The notes below the pieces were generated by a model. The model saw nothing but the letters and a program-made list of their open reading frames with translations, was not told the origin of the DNA and ran no database searches. From an uncultured Bacteroidales bacterium (GTDB taxonomy: Bacteria; Bacteroidota; Bacteroidia; Bacteroidales; UBA932): a stretch of 64,000 nt of DNA. Every line of letters begins with the position of its first letter. Position 1 is the first letter of the stretch. The stretch lies in assembly GCA_944323345.1 (NCBI GenBank), contig CALUSC010000002.1, positions 1 to 64,000 of the forward strand. Reading direction: 5' to 3'. Positions 34,921 to 44,464 of this stretch are shown one piece after another. Position numbers and translations under genes: made by a program.

Positions 34921-36807
34921 TCATTGTAAAAAACCGTATTCCTCATCATTTTCCCTTATGATTCCTGACAATTCAGGATCAAGATTCGCCCTGTGGACCA
35001 TGGACGGGTCCTTTTCCACACTTCTCAGAAAGCATTCGCGTGCCCTGCGGTATTCACCTGAACGCGACAGCAGGACAGCCTGCAGATAATACGTTCTGGA
35101 ATCCTGGCTGTGAAGCGCATCCAAGATATCGAGAGCCGAATCGTCATACCCTGAAGAAGCCAGGGCAAGAGCCGCATTATAGTCTCCGTATGAGCCGAGC
35201 AGAGTAGCCGCAGTCTTGTAATCCAGACTTTTCAAAGCCTCCAGGCCGCGCATGTACAATGTATCCAGGACTTTGGTATGTATGGTGTCTTTCATCACTC
35301 CCGGACGGTGCATGTAAAAACTGAAGCTTACCGTCCTCAGTCTGGGATATATCTTTTCCCGCAGGTAACGGTACTCCGGCATTCCGGACATGATTTCCTC
35401 CGCCCTGTCCTTGTCCGCGTCTTGAGAAAGTTCCAGTATCCTGATTTTGCTCGACTGCTCCAGGACGGAATCGTTTTCCACTATTTTCCGGAAATATTCC
35501 CAATTCTCAGGAACATGTCTTGACCTCACGGAACTGCTTTCCAGCCCGGACACCTTATCTATAATGTATGATTTTACAGCATCCGCCCTGGCTGCGGCGA
35601 GTCTCTCGTTATACAGCCAGCTTCCCTCCGGAGAGCAAGACGCCGTAACAGTCACGGAATCCATCACCAGATCTTTCCTGGAATGAACACCTTCGAAACA
35701 TTTCCGTATCCGGGCCAGTTCCGCGGCATTGCTTTCCAGAAGCGTATCGAGCCGTACGCTCCCCTTCCCGAAATCCAGAAATGCGTCAGTATTGTCTGTG
35801 ACGACCCTGTCCACCACCTTGAAAAGGTATCTCGGAGTATTGTCTGCGAGTGATGACAGGGAACTCACGTAAAACGTCAGTTTCTGCGGCGATGGCATTT
35901 CCGCCGTTTTCTCCCCGTCCCTGAAAACTTCCCCAGAAAGACAGACCTGCAGTTTCTTCAGACCCGGAACGGCAGGCATATCGTGTATGTAACGATACGT
36001 CAGGCATCCTTCACCGGCTTCCATCACCGTATCTAGCCTCGCCCTTTCAGGTATCGGGGACTTTACATATCTGCAAAACATGACATCCCTGTCGGCAGCC
36101 TTCCTGGCATTTCTTCTTTTCATGGCCTGTCTGGTATAATGTGTCAGGGCGCCCATCTGATTCACGCCGAAGAGATTCTCGGCCAAAGGTTCAGGAACCA
36201 CGGACGAATCCGTTTTCATCGCATACGTTTCCGGAAAATAACGCATGATGAACTTTTCGAGCTGATCCTGTCTTATGAACACCATACTGTCAGTTATGAT
36301 GGATGAAAGGAAATTCCTGTATCTTTCATAACCTTTCAGCTGCCTTTTCCGGTAATTCCTTCCCGTTATGACTACAGGCTCCAGCGTAATACTGTCTTCC
36401 GGCATTTCCACCACGGGAGAAAAACGGAGCTGACAGGACGATGATATCAGTTCTGACGGGACGGTCACATCGAAGGCTATGGAAATCATGCCTGCCCTTT
36501 CGGCCACATTCCGGAATCCGGCGACCACTTTCGATGCGGATATTACGTCCGTCGCCACCATCTCTCCTGTTTCGTCATCACGTATCGCATTCATTATCAA
36601 GGGACCGTCCGACACTTCAGAAGAGTCTATCCTCGGAGCCGTTTCCCGGGTCTCCACCGCTGCGGCTTCCATATCGTCAGGCAAAGACAGTGTGGCCTGC
36701 AGCGTTTCTCCGGCCATTCCGGCATACCTTCCCAATGACGAACACGAGAGCAGCGACAAGACCGTCATAAAAAAGACGGCAAGTCTTGTATAACTGTCAG
36801 AAAACAT
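34921..36807 (-). CDS. OmpA-like/TPR lipoprotein of the fimbrial operon
   Basis: A lipoprotein of 628 residues (lipobox LLSC). An N-terminal beta region (LRFSPVVEMPEDSITLEPVVITGRN) looks like DUF3868 of fimbrial loci. The middle to late part is an OmpA-C-like domain (ASCSPEGSWLYNERLAAARADAVKSYI, about residues 400-430), which would bind peptidoglycan. The last 120 residues are TPR-like helices (MRGLEALKSLDYKTAATLLG, YYLQAVLLSRSGEYRRARECF). The likely job is to tie the fimbrial assembly to the cell wall and periplasm. The start at 36807 overlaps the DUF3575 stop by 11 bp; the open frame extends to 36831. Confidence 0.72.
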   Translation of the reverse strand: MFSDSYTRLAVFFMTVLSLLSCSSLGRYAGMAGETLQATLSLPDDMEAAAVETRETAPRIDSSEVSDGPLIMNAIRDDETGEMVATDVISASKVVAGFRNVAERAGMISIAFDVTVPSELISSSCQLRFSPVVEMPEDSITLEPVVITGRNYRKRQLKGYERYRNFLSSIITDSMVFIRQDQLEKFIMRYFPETYAMKTDSSVVPEPLAENLFGVNQMGALTHYTRQAMKRRNARKAADRDVMFCRYVKSPIPERARLDTVMEAGEGCLTYRYIHDMPAVPGLKKLQVCLSGEVFRDGEKTAEMPSPQKLTFYVSSLSSLADNTPRYLFKVVDRVVTDNTDAFLDFGKGSVRLDTLLESNAAELARIRKCFEGVHSRKDLVMDSVTVTASCSPEGSWLYNERLAAARADAVKSYIIDKVSGLESSSVRSRHVPENWEYFRKIVENDSVLEQSSKIRILELSQDADKDRAEEIMSGMPEYRYLREKIYPRLRTVSFSFYMHRPGVMKDTIHTKVLDTLYMRGLEALKSLDYKTAATLLGSYGDYNAALALASSGYDDSALDILDALHSQDSRTYYLQAVLLSRSGEYRRARECFLRSVEKDPSMVHRANLDPELSGIIRENDEEYGFLQ

Positions 36808-37357
36808 ATACCAGAGACAATAACAGTTCATTAGGCATTACAAACCCTTTTGTTCCGGCTTCCGTAGTCACACCGCATTCCGGGCAGTCATACACGGTAT
36901 ATTTCTTGACGCCTGTCCACAGTCCTATGCCGAATTCAAGGTTGAGATTCGGATGGAGCATGTAGGAATATCCGGCAGAAAAACCTATACCTATACCGTC
37001 TCCTTCTTCCGTCTTTTCAGAAAATATCCCTCCCCTGTTGTACTCCTGGTATTTTGCCTTGGCGGCAACCCACCAGCCTGAGAATACGTGCCATGGCCAT
37101 AATCTTACGCCCAGTTCATAAGACTGCTGGCGGTTCTGCATGCCGGTATCCTTGCCGGGAGCCTGAAAGGTAAACGGATTGAATCTGGCCCCGGCATTAA
37201 GGCTCCAATGCTGTGACAGTCCGTATGAAGCTTCCATATTCAGCGTCCCCAGACACAGGTAGTCGACAATATTCGTCGAAAGCGAAAACCTTCTGGCGTC
37301 AGCCTGCGGCAAAGCCAGGACCAGCATTGCCGCAATAATTATCAGAATCCTTTTCAT
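36797..37357 (-). CDS. DUF3575 outer membrane protein
   Basis: A protein of 186 residues with a signal peptide ending near ADARR, followed by a small beta-barrel pattern (FSLSTNIVDYLCLGTLNMEASYGL, RFNPFTF, and a terminal LLLSLVYVF). This matches DUF3575, which accompanies fimbrillin and Mfa2 genes in Bacteroidales. Its exact role is unknown; an outer membrane channel or assembly factor is plausible. It lies 2 bp after the metallopeptidase lipoprotein gene and overlaps the next gene. Confidence 0.85.
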   Translation of the reverse strand: MKRILIIIAAMLVLALPQADARRFSLSTNIVDYLCLGTLNMEASYGLSQHWSLNAGARFNPFTFQAPGKDTGMQNRQQSYELGVRLWPWHVFSGWWVAAKAKYQEYNRGGIFSEKTEEGDGIGIGFSAGYSYMLHPNLNLEFGIGLWTGVKKYTVYDCPECGVTTEAGTKGFVMPNELLLSLVYVF

Positions 37358-37359
37358 CG

Positions 37360-38937
37360 CTATCTGTACCTGAGGAAAACCTGCTCCAGCATCCTTTTCT
37401 TTTCGGGATACATGGATATCATCCTGTTCTGCAATACATCCAGACTCGTGACATCGGGCTGCATGGCGGCCAGAAAGTCCGACCTTTCGAATCCCCTTTC
37501 ATCCAGATATCTGAAAATCTGAGGGCTGAACCAGTAACCGGTACCGAACTGAGGCATCGGACCGCCGTACCGCTCCTGATACATTACGCTTTCGAGATAA
37601 TAAGCCCACATTTCCCCTACTTCGCAATATCCGGCATACTGGCCGGAGCCGTCACCGTAGGTCATGCCGCCTGTATTTATATATGACCGCAGGATATACT
37701 CCACGTATTTGTTCCAATAGTCCTTGCCTACCTGGGCAAAATGGCTGCAGTGCGCCAGTTCATGACACGTAGCCCTGTATGCATCGCTGTAGCTGTCCAT
37801 ATTGGCCGTACCTATGGTCACGTCAGGAGCGAAATATGCTATCAGGGATGCGAAATATCCCAGAAAGTCTGCGACCAAGGAATGCGACACAGCGACTTTA
37901 TGATGTATGAGGATGGCACTGCTGGCATCCAGCTTGGACATCAGCCATATTCTGATATCTCCGGGAGGAGGTGTCAGATCCATATCGTCTTCGCCGCATC
38001 TCGATATATAATCATACGCGGCATTATTTACGGCAGACCTGAGAAAAAGAGTCCTGTCGGAGTTCCGGGTTATGGTCGTACTCAGGCCTTCGGCAGGACC
38101 GGAGCCGAGGGCAGATGCCGATGCAGGTCTCAGAATAAGATTGAACCCGATAGCGAATCCCTTTTCGTTCTTGAAAATAAGCCTGTATTTCAGTTTCGCC
38201 GAGAATTTTTTCGGTATGGTATAATATCCGTCCCTGTCGGTGTACGCCGAAGCGAATTTCACGAAAGTATTGCACCTGACACGTACTCCGGCCAGGCCGA
38301 AAGGTTTCCCGCCGTTCGCTTCATCGTCAATGATGGTGATCCGGCCCGAAGGATTCACTCTTCCGGCCTTCGTGAGCGGCTGCTGCAGCATTTCCTCATT
38401 TCCGGACAGCCTGAAAGCTTCGGCTTCGACTGCTTCCCAGTCGATACCGTCTTCCGACCGTGTCACCGGGTCGTATTCCGTTATGCAGCATTCGTCCAGA
38501 ATCTCGTACCTGATATCGGGAAATTCATAACCGGCAGGCACGACAGCATACTGCCAAGTTATCTTGTCCTCGTCTATGGAAGGATCATGGTAGTAATCCC
38601 CGTCCACCAGAATTTCGTAATCCACCGGGTAATCCGTCAGCTCCAGCCCCGAGGATTCAAGCATGTCGAACTCTTCGTCGTTTTCCGGAAGGAATCTGAC
38701 GTAAAGATGCGATGTCTTCACCTCGTTCCTGGATTTGGTGGGATAGACAGCCTGGAATGCATCCTGCATGTTTTCCGTAGTATAGGGATTATCCAGTTTG
38801 TCCCCAAGTACCATCATGCCGTGGGCCAGAACCCCTTCGGCCTGCGACTCTCCGTAATCATGACCGGATGTCGCCACATCCTTGCCGCATGCTGAAAGCA
38901 CTGCGCACAAAATCAAAAATACCGTCAATCTGCACAT
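37360..38937 (-). CDS. Lipoprotein with carboxypeptidase-regulatory-like domain and HExxH metallopeptidase motif
   Basis: A lipoprotein of 525 residues (lipobox LSAC). Residues about 205-265 form a carboxypeptidase-regulatory/CNA-B-like beta sandwich (GLAGVRVRCNTFV, AYTDRDGYYTIPK). The C-terminal part holds the zinc motif HELAH (His392-His396) with a downstream Glu in EVGEMWAYYLE (Glu439 or Glu442) as the likely third ligand, which is a zincin-type pattern. I do not recognise a named peptidase family. It is the first gene of the fimbrial operon. Fimbrillin maturation in this order needs proteolysis, so a processing role is possible but unproved; cleavage of host protein is the alternative. 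The 5' leader contains a strong hairpin. Confidence 0.7.
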   Translation of the reverse strand: MCRLTVFLILCAVLSACGKDVATSGHDYGESQAEGVLAHGMMVLGDKLDNPYTTENMQDAFQAVYPTKSRNEVKTSHLYVRFLPENDEEFDMLESSGLELTDYPVDYEILVDGDYYHDPSIDEDKITWQYAVVPAGYEFPDIRYEILDECCITEYDPVTRSEDGIDWEAVEAEAFRLSGNEEMLQQPLTKAGRVNPSGRITIIDDEANGGKPFGLAGVRVRCNTFVKFASAYTDRDGYYTIPKKFSAKLKYRLIFKNEKGFAIGFNLILRPASASALGSGPAEGLSTTITRNSDRTLFLRSAVNNAAYDYISRCGEDDMDLTPPPGDIRIWLMSKLDASSAILIHHKVAVSHSLVADFLGYFASLIAYFAPDVTIGTANMDSYSDAYRATCHELAHCSHFAQVGKDYWNKYVEYILRSYINTGGMTYGDGSGQYAGYCEVGEMWAYYLESVMYQERYGGPMPQFGTGYWFSPQIFRYLDERGFERSDFLAAMQPDVTSLDVLQNRMISMYPEKKRMLEQVFLRYR

Positions 38938-38953
38938 AAACCATTTGTTTTAA

Positions 38954-39004
38954 GAGGTTGGCCCAAAAGAAGGAATTTCAAGGATACTCTTTTGAGCCGG
39001 CCTC
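38954..39004. repeat. 16-bp inverted repeat in the fimbrial operon leader
   Basis: GAGGTTGGCCCAAAAG (38954-38969) pairs with CTTTTGAGCCGGCCTC (38989-39004): 13 Watson-Crick pairs, two wobbles and one mismatch, with a 19-nt loop. It lies between the candidate promoter and the first gene, followed on the minus strand only by TTAAAA, so it is either a weak attenuator or a repeated hairpin element. Confidence 0.75.
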
Positions 39005-39017
39005 AATGATCACTGTG

Positions 39018-39025
39018 CAAAAGTA
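39018..39025 (-). promoter_or_regulatory. Candidate -7 element of the fimbrial operon
   Basis: Minus-strand TACTTTTG matches TAnnTTTG. No TTG occurs 19-21 bp upstream. Transcription would start near 39012, so the 16-bp hairpin at 38954-39004 would be at the very 5' end of the mRNA. Confidence 0.45.
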
Positions 39026-39127
39026 GATCGGGCTAAGGGTGTTATGAAGTTTTAAACGTTTAATTCAGAAAAAACGTCTCTACGCACTTCAGATGCAGCT
39101 TCCAGACAGGAATCCGGGCGTAGCCGT

Positions 39128-39358
39128 TTAATGTTTTTTCATCAGCCAGTGTTCTTTCAGCCAGTTTCTCACCGGCAGATCATAGAGTTTCAGACATGCC
39201 CATGCCAGGAATATCGAGAGGACAAACACACCTGCCCCCGTTACTATATGGGCGTACAAAGGCATCTCCGGATGGGACAGGGCCCAATTCATCTGCAGAT
39301 ACATAAGCGGATAATGCGTCAGATACAGAGGATATGAGATTTCTCCGAGGAAATTTCC
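39128..39358 (-). pseudogene. C-terminal remnant of a family-3 acyltransferase (OafA-like)
   Basis: The translation from about 39358 to the stop at 39128 gives GNFLGEISYPLYLTHYP, a second membrane segment (IVTGAGVFVLSIFLAWACLKLYD) and a basic end, which is the usual end of Acyl_transf_3 membrane O-acyltransferases. The other 300 or so residues are missing: further upstream the frame runs into the nuoA promoter and coding region. It is a decayed or truncated gene. The 190 bp to its left (38938-39127) hold the fimbrial leader only. Confidence 0.7.
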
Positions 39359-39378
39359 TTTTCTGTGGATTTTTTGCT

Positions 39379-39386
39379 TAAATTTG
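39379..39386 (+). promoter_or_regulatory. -7 promoter element of the nuo operon
   Basis: TAAATTTG matches TAnnTTTG and precedes the nuoA ATG (39432) by 45 bp. No clear TTG at the standard spacing. It abuts the acyltransferase remnant on the other strand. Confidence 0.55.
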
Positions 39387-39431
39387 CGCCCGAAAATCCG
39401 GAAATCATTTCGAAACTTAAAGTTTATTGTC

Positions 39432-39782
39432 ATGAATTTCATACTGTTAGTGGTGGTAATACTTATCGCGGTGATAATGGTAGCCGCTGCGGTGGGAATT
39501 GCAAAAGCCATCGCGCCACGCTCCTATAACCCGCAGAAAGGAGAGCCGTACGAATGCGGTATCCCTACCAGAGGCAAATCATGGATGCAGTTCAAGGTCG
39601 GGTATTATCTTTTCGCGATTCTCTTTCTGATGTTCGATGTGGAAACAGTTTTCCTGTTCGCCTGGGCGGTCGTAGTCCAGGATCTGGGAATATACGGTCT
39701 CGCAAGCGTCCTGTTCTTCCTCCTCATCCTCGTGCTGGGACTTGCATACGCATGGAGGAAAGGCGCTCTGGAATGGAAATAA
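39432..39782 (+). CDS. nuoA: Complex I subunit A
   Basis: A membrane subunit of 116 residues with three hydrophobic helices and the family stretch [13 protein letters not shown], then [15 protein letters not shown]. It lies at the junction of the membrane and peripheral arms of NADH-quinone-oxidoreductase-type complexes. I start at ATG 39432 (MNFILLVVV), since the extra 16 residues of the open frame overlap the promoter. First gene of an operon running to nuoN. Confidence 0.96.
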   Translation: MNFILLVVVILIAVIMVAAAVGIAKAIAPRSYNPQKGEPYECGIPTRGKSWMQFKVGYYLFAILFLMFDVETVFLFAWAVVVQDLGIYGLASVLFFLLILVLGLAYAWRKGALEWK

Positions 39783-39795
39783 TAAAGTTCTGAAT

Positions 39796-40446
39796 ATGAA
39801 AAGAAACGTCAACATCAAGTCGATGAAATACGAAGATTTCAACGACAACGAATATATCGAGGAAATGCTGAAAGAGCTCCGCGAAAACGGGACCAACGTG
39901 ATAGTAGGCTGCCTCGATGACGTGATAGAATGGGGACGCAGCAACAGTCTGTGGCCGCTGACATTCGCCACAAGCTGCTGCGGTATCGAGTTCATGGCTA
40001 TCGGAGCCGCCCGCTACGATTTCGCCAGATTCGGATTCGAGGTAGCCAGATCTTCCCCAAGACAGGCTGACTTCATCATGGTGGCAGGTACCATTACACA
40101 CAAGATGGCTCCGGTCCTGAAACGTCTGTATGACCAGATGGCCGATCCCAAATACGTGGTAGCCACCGGAGGATGCGCGATAAGCGGAGGTCCTTTCAAG
40201 AAGTCGTACCATGTAGTCGACGGCGTAGACAAGATAATTCCGGTAGACGTCTATATTCCCGGATGCCCGCCAAGGCCGGAAGCCATGCTTTACGGACTGA
40301 TGCAGCTGCAGCGCAAGGTAAAGGCTCAGAAATTCCTCGGCGGCATCAACAAGGGCATCAGCGAGAAGGAATACGAAAAGCTGATGAGGGCGGATACGAA
40401 TATCAAAGAGGATTTCAAGGATTACGATGAATCCGGATTGGCATAA
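39796..40446 (+). CDS. nuoB: Complex I subunit B (iron-sulfur cluster N2)
   Basis: A peripheral subunit of 216 residues that binds the terminal 4Fe-4S cluster N2, which hands electrons to quinone. The ligands appear in [21 protein letters not shown] and [10 protein letters not shown]. The start at ATG 39796 gives MKRNVNIKS; upstream in-frame codons overlap nuoA. The C-terminal tail after LGGINKGIS is longer than in many homologues. Confidence 0.96.
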   Translation: MKRNVNIKSMKYEDFNDNEYIEEMLKELRENGTNVIVGCLDDVIEWGRSNSLWPLTFATSCCGIEFMAIGAARYDFARFGFEVARSSPRQADFIMVAGTITHKMAPVLKRLYDQMADPKYVVATGGCAISGGPFKKSYHVVDGVDKIIPVDVYIPGCPPRPEAMLYGLMQLQRKVKAQKFLGGINKGISEKEYEKLMRADTNIKEDFKDYDESGLA

Positions 40447-40460
40447 AAAGACAGTTGTAT

Positions 40461-42083
40461 ATGGACAAGACTATCGATATTAAAGAGAAACTGACAGGCC
40501 TGGGCGCCGCATGGTCTGATGCAGGAGACGGCTTATACAGAATCCCGGTCCAGTCATTCAGGAAAGCTGCGGAATTGCTCAGGAATGAAGGAGGATTCGA
40601 TTTCCTGCGCAGTCTTACCGGTATGGACTGGGGGGAAGAAGGCCTCGGCTGCGTGTATCATTTGGAAAACACAGTTACAGGAGAAAATATTGTCCTGGCG
40701 GCAGCGGACCAGGACAGGGAAAATGCAAGCCTCCCGTCCGTACATGATTTGTGGAAAGGCGCGAACCTGAATGAAAGGGAAGCATACGACTTCTTCGGTA
40801 TCAAGTTCATAGGTCATCCGGACCTCAGAAGGCTGTTCCTCAGGGACGACTGGAAAGGACACCCTTTCCGCAAGGACTATGATCCGTCACTGAATCCGCT
40901 CAACATGGAGAACGAGTCTTCGGAAGACGAAGCCCTGAGCTATGAAATGACAAAGGACGGAAACTATATCCTGAAAAGGCACCCTCTGTTCGAAGAAGAA
41001 GAATATGTGATAAACATAGGTCCGCAGCACCCGGCCACGCACGGCGTACTGAGGTTCCGGGTATCTCTCGAAGGCGAGACCATAAAGAAAATCGACCCTC
41101 ACTGCGGATACATACACAGAGGTATAGAGAAACTCTGCGAGACAAGCACTTATCCCCAGACCCTCGGCTTCACCGACAGACTGGACTATCTGGGGGCGAT
41201 GCAGAACAGACATGCCCTCTGCATGTGCATCGAAAAAGCCATGGGGCTGCAGGTTTCCGACCGCATCCAGTGCATAAGGACCATAATGGACGAGCTCCAG
41301 AGAATCGACTCACACCTTCTTTACATTTCATGCCTCTGCCAGGACATGGGTGCGCTGACGGTATTCTTCTTCGGGTTCAGGGACAGGGAAAAGGTTCTGG
41401 ACATCCTGGAACAGACTACAGGAGGAAGGCTCATCCAGACCTACAACACCATAGGCGGAGTACAGGCTGACATACACCCTGATTTCGTGAAGAAAGTCAA
41501 GGAGTTCATAAAATACATGAGGCCCGCGCTGAATGAATACCATGAAATCTTCACCGGCAACGTGATAGCCCGTGAAAGACTGATCGGGACAGGCATACTT
41601 TCCAGGGAAGATGCGATATCGTTCGGAGCCACAGGCGGTACCGGAAGAGCATCCGGATGGGCATGCGATGTGCGCAAACGTCATCCGTACGCCATGTACG
41701 GGAAAGTGGATTTCCGGGAAATCACATTCGAGGAAGGAGACTGCTTTGCCCGCTATATGGTGAGAGTAAAGGAAATAGAACAAAGTCTCAATATCATTGA
41801 ACAGCTGATAGACAATATTCCGGAAGGAGAATACCAGATGAAGGTAAAGCCTCTGATAAAATTGCCGGAAGGCAGCTGGTACTCGGCTGTGGAAGGAAGC
41901 CGCGGTGAATTCGGAGTATTCATCGAAAGCCATGGGGACAAGTTCCCGTACAGAGTGAAATTCCGTTCTACGGGTCTGCCTCTCGTAGCATGCGTGGACA
42001 CCATATCCAGAAATGCCAAGATCGCCGACCTTATCGCCATAGGCGGAACTCTCGATTATGTAATCCCTGACATTGACAGATAA
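40461..42083 (+). CDS. nuoCD: Fused complex I subunits C and D
   Basis: A 540-residue fusion. The first 150 residues are NuoC-like ([24 protein letters not shown]), the rest NuoD ([52 protein letters not shown]). NuoD forms the quinone pocket with NuoB. C-D fusion is known in Bacteroidota and in some other bacteria. The start is ATG 40461; the preceding TTG at 40455 is not needed. Confidence 0.95.
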   Translation: MDKTIDIKEKLTGLGAAWSDAGDGLYRIPVQSFRKAAELLRNEGGFDFLRSLTGMDWGEEGLGCVYHLENTVTGENIVLAAADQDRENASLPSVHDLWKGANLNEREAYDFFGIKFIGHPDLRRLFLRDDWKGHPFRKDYDPSLNPLNMENESSEDEALSYEMTKDGNYILKRHPLFEEEEYVINIGPQHPATHGVLRFRVSLEGETIKKIDPHCGYIHRGIEKLCETSTYPQTLGFTDRLDYLGAMQNRHALCMCIEKAMGLQVSDRIQCIRTIMDELQRIDSHLLYISCLCQDMGALTVFFFGFRDREKVLDILEQTTGGRLIQTYNTIGGVQADIHPDFVKKVKEFIKYMRPALNEYHEIFTGNVIARERLIGTGILSREDAISFGATGGTGRASGWACDVRKRHPYAMYGKVDFREITFEEGDCFARYMVRVKEIEQSLNIIEQLIDNIPEGEYQMKVKPLIKLPEGSWYSAVEGSRGEFGVFIESHGDKFPYRVKFRSTGLPLVACVDTISRNAKIADLIAIGGTLDYVIPDIDR

Positions 42084-42097
42084 AAGAACGACAGAAT

Positions 42098-43174
42098 ATG
42101 TTTGATTTCGGTATAGTAACCAACTGGATCCATACACAGCTGACGTCGCTGATGCCAGAAGGTCTCGCAATCTTCCTGGAGTGCGTCATCATAGGTATCT
42201 GCCTCCTGCTGCTGTATGTTGTGATCGCCATCATAATGATCTATATGGAACGCAAGGTCTGCGCCGCGTTCCAATGCAGGCTCGGCCCTACCAGGGTAGG
42301 TCCATGGGGAAGCATCCAGGTGATCTGCGATGTGTTCAAGATGCTCACCAAGGAAATCATTACCATCAGGCACTCGGACAAGTTCCTGTACAACCTGGCT
42401 CCATACATCGTCATAATCGCTTCGGTGACGGCTTTCGCTTGCATTCCTGTCAGCCGCGGGCTTGAGATTCTGGATTTCAACGTAGGTGTACTGTTCTTCA
42501 TGGCCGCATCATCCATCGGCATCGTCGGCATCCTGCTGGCAGGCTGGAGTTCGAACAACAAGTTTTCGCTCATCGGAGCAATGCGAAGCGGAGCACAGAT
42601 GATCAGCTACGAACTTTCCGTAGGCCTTTCCATCCTGACCATCGTCGTTCTGACCGATACGATGCAGTTTTCGGAAATAGTAATGCGCCAGGCTGACGGA
42701 TGGTTCATATTCAAGGGACATATACCGGCAGTCATAGCATTCATAATATATCTGATCGCCGGAAACGCCGAGGTGAACAGGGGACCTTTCGACCTGCCGG
42801 AAGCCGAATCCGAACTGACCGCCGGATATCATACGGAGTATTCCGGCATGCATTTCGGACTGTTCTATGTGGCTGAATTCGTGAACCTTTTCATTATTTC
42901 CAGCATTGCGGCCACCATATTCCTCGGAGGATGGATGCCGCTCCACATACCTGGACTCGACGGATTCAATGCCGTCATGGATGCCATACCGGGCTTCATC
43001 TGGTTCTTCGCCAAGGCCTTCTTCATAGTTTGGCTCCTGATGTGGATCAAATGGACATTTCCGAGACTGAGAATCGACCAGATCCTTACCCTCGAATGGA
43101 AATATCTGGTACCTATAGGACTTCTCAACCTGCTTCTCATGGTAATTGTAGTCGTCTTCAAATTGCATTTTTAA
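42098..43174 (+). CDS. nuoH: Complex I membrane subunit H
   Basis: A membrane protein of 358 residues with about eight helices. Family stretches include [47 protein letters not shown] and the late [17 protein letters not shown]. It connects the quinone chamber with the proton-pumping arm. Start ATG 42098, 14 bp after nuoCD. Confidence 0.96.
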   Translation: MFDFGIVTNWIHTQLTSLMPEGLAIFLECVIIGICLLLLYVVIAIIMIYMERKVCAAFQCRLGPTRVGPWGSIQVICDVFKMLTKEIITIRHSDKFLYNLAPYIVIIASVTAFACIPVSRGLEILDFNVGVLFFMAASSIGIVGILLAGWSSNNKFSLIGAMRSGAQMISYELSVGLSILTIVVLTDTMQFSEIVMRQADGWFIFKGHIPAVIAFIIYLIAGNAEVNRGPFDLPEAESELTAGYHTEYSGMHFGLFYVAEFVNLFIISSIAATIFLGGWMPLHIPGLDGFNAVMDAIPGFIWFFAKAFFIVWLLMWIKWTFPRLRIDQILTLEWKYLVPIGLLNLLLMVIVVVFKLHF

Positions 43175-43176
43175 TT

Positions 43177-43617
43177 ATGAGTAATTATATAAAAGGTCTT
43201 TTCGGGGGTGTAGGATCACTCCTTACGGGCATGAAAGTGACTCTGCGGGAATTCTTCACGAAGAAAATCACGGAGCAGTACCCGGAAAACAGGGCCGTGC
43301 TGAAAATGAACGAGAGATTCTGCGGAGAACTCGTGATGCCCGCAGATGAAAACGGGAACAACAAGTGCATCGCCTGCGGATTATGCCAGATGGCCTGTCC
43401 TAACGGGACAATAAAGATTACATCCGAGACAGTGACGGACCCTCAGACCGGGAAACCGAAAAAACGCCTCGTGAAATACGAATACGATCTGGGCTCATGC
43501 ATGTTCTGCCACCTGTGCGTCAATGCATGTCCGCATGACGCAATACGGTTCTCCACCGAATTCGAACATGCCGTATTCACAAGAAGCAAATTAGTCAAAA
43601 CTCTGAACAAGCAATAG
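43177..43617 (+). CDS. nuoI: Complex I subunit I (two 4Fe-4S clusters)
   Basis: A ferredoxin-like subunit of 146 residues with two cluster motifs, CIACGLCQMACP and CMFCHLCVNACP. With no NuoEFG encoded in this operon, it is probably where electrons enter from a ferredoxin-like donor, which is an inference. The ATG at 43177 is 2 bp after nuoH; the open frame further upstream is a shadow inside nuoH. Confidence 0.95.
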   Translation: MSNYIKGLFGGVGSLLTGMKVTLREFFTKKITEQYPENRAVLKMNERFCGELVMPADENGNNKCIACGLCQMACPNGTIKITSETVTDPQTGKPKKRLVKYEYDLGSCMFCHLCVNACPHDAIRFSTEFEHAVFTRSKLVKTLNKQ

Positions 43618-43619
43618 CC

Positions 43620-44129
43620 ATGAATATAACACTTGATCTGATCGTATTTGCCGTTCTCGCGCTGTTCATTATCGTGAGTTCGGTTATGGCTGTGACCACC
43701 AGGAGAATCCTGAGAGCGGCCACCTATCTGCTTTTCGTACTTATAGGCACGGCAGGCATATATTTCCAGCTCAATTATTCATTCCTGGGCGCTGTCCAGC
43801 TGCTGGTTTACGCAGGAGGTATCACAGTTCTCTACGTGTTCTCCATACTCCTCACATCCAGCGAGGGTGACCAGGCTGAAAAACTCAAGAAAGGCAAATT
43901 CGCTGCCGGCCTTACGGCCACTCTGGCAGCTCTCGGCATCTGTCTTTTCGTCATGCTCAAGCACAAGTTCCTGAATCCCGTATTCGAACATGGGGAACTT
44001 CCGGTAAAGGAAATAGGCTTTGCGCTGATGAGTCCTGAGAAATACGGATATGTCCTTCCGTTCGAGGTGATAAGCGTCCTGCTTCTTGCCTGCATAATCG
44101 GAGGTATATTGATAGCCAGAAAAAGATAA
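43620..44129 (+). CDS. nuoJ: Complex I membrane subunit J
   Basis: A membrane subunit of 169 residues with five helices. Typical parts are RRILRAATYLLFVLIGTAGIYFQL and AVQLLVYAGGITVLYVFSILL, which contains the conserved YAGGI turn. Start 2 bp after the nuoI stop. Confidence 0.95.
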   Translation: MNITLDLIVFAVLALFIIVSSVMAVTTRRILRAATYLLFVLIGTAGIYFQLNYSFLGAVQLLVYAGGITVLYVFSILLTSSEGDQAEKLKKGKFAAGLTATLAALGICLFVMLKHKFLNPVFEHGELPVKEIGFALMSPEKYGYVLPFEVISVLLLACIIGGILIARKR

Positions 44130-44141
44130 GGGGGATTTTCT

Positions 44142-44450
44142 ATGGTACATATGGAATATTACTTGATCGTCTCCACCATTATGATGTTCGTGGGCATTTA
44201 CGGCTTCCTCACACGACGCAATCTGCTCGCCATGCTAATATCAGTGGAACTGATTCTCAACTCTGTAGACATAAACTTCGTGGTATTCAACCGCTTCCTG
44301 TTTCCGGGCCAGCTTGAGGGATTTTTCTTCGCCCTTTTCGCCATCGGAATAAGTGCTGCTGAAACCGCGGTGGCTATAGCCATTATCATAAACATATACC
44401 GCAACATGCGCAACATCCAGGTGAAGAATCTGGATAAAATGAAGTGGTAA
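44142..44450 (+). CDS. nuoK: Complex I membrane subunit K
   Basis: A three-helix subunit of 102 residues. The family segment NLLAMLISVELILNSVDINFVVF carries the buried Glu needed for proton pumping, and AETAVAIAIIINIYR follows. I keep ATG 44142 because homologues begin with a similar MxxxEYYL; the ATG at 44151 is possible. A G-rich stretch precedes the start. Confidence 0.95.
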   Translation: MVHMEYYLIVSTIMMFVGIYGFLTRRNLLAMLISVELILNSVDINFVVFNRFLFPGQLEGFFFALFAIGISAAETAVAIAIIINIYRNMRNIQVKNLDKMKW

Positions 44451-44464
44451 ACAATACAGGAAAT

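Noticed and set aside
42931..43176. Extended start of nuoI inside nuoH
   Set aside because: The added residues are an out-of-frame reading of nuoH; ATG 43177 gives the normal NuoI start.
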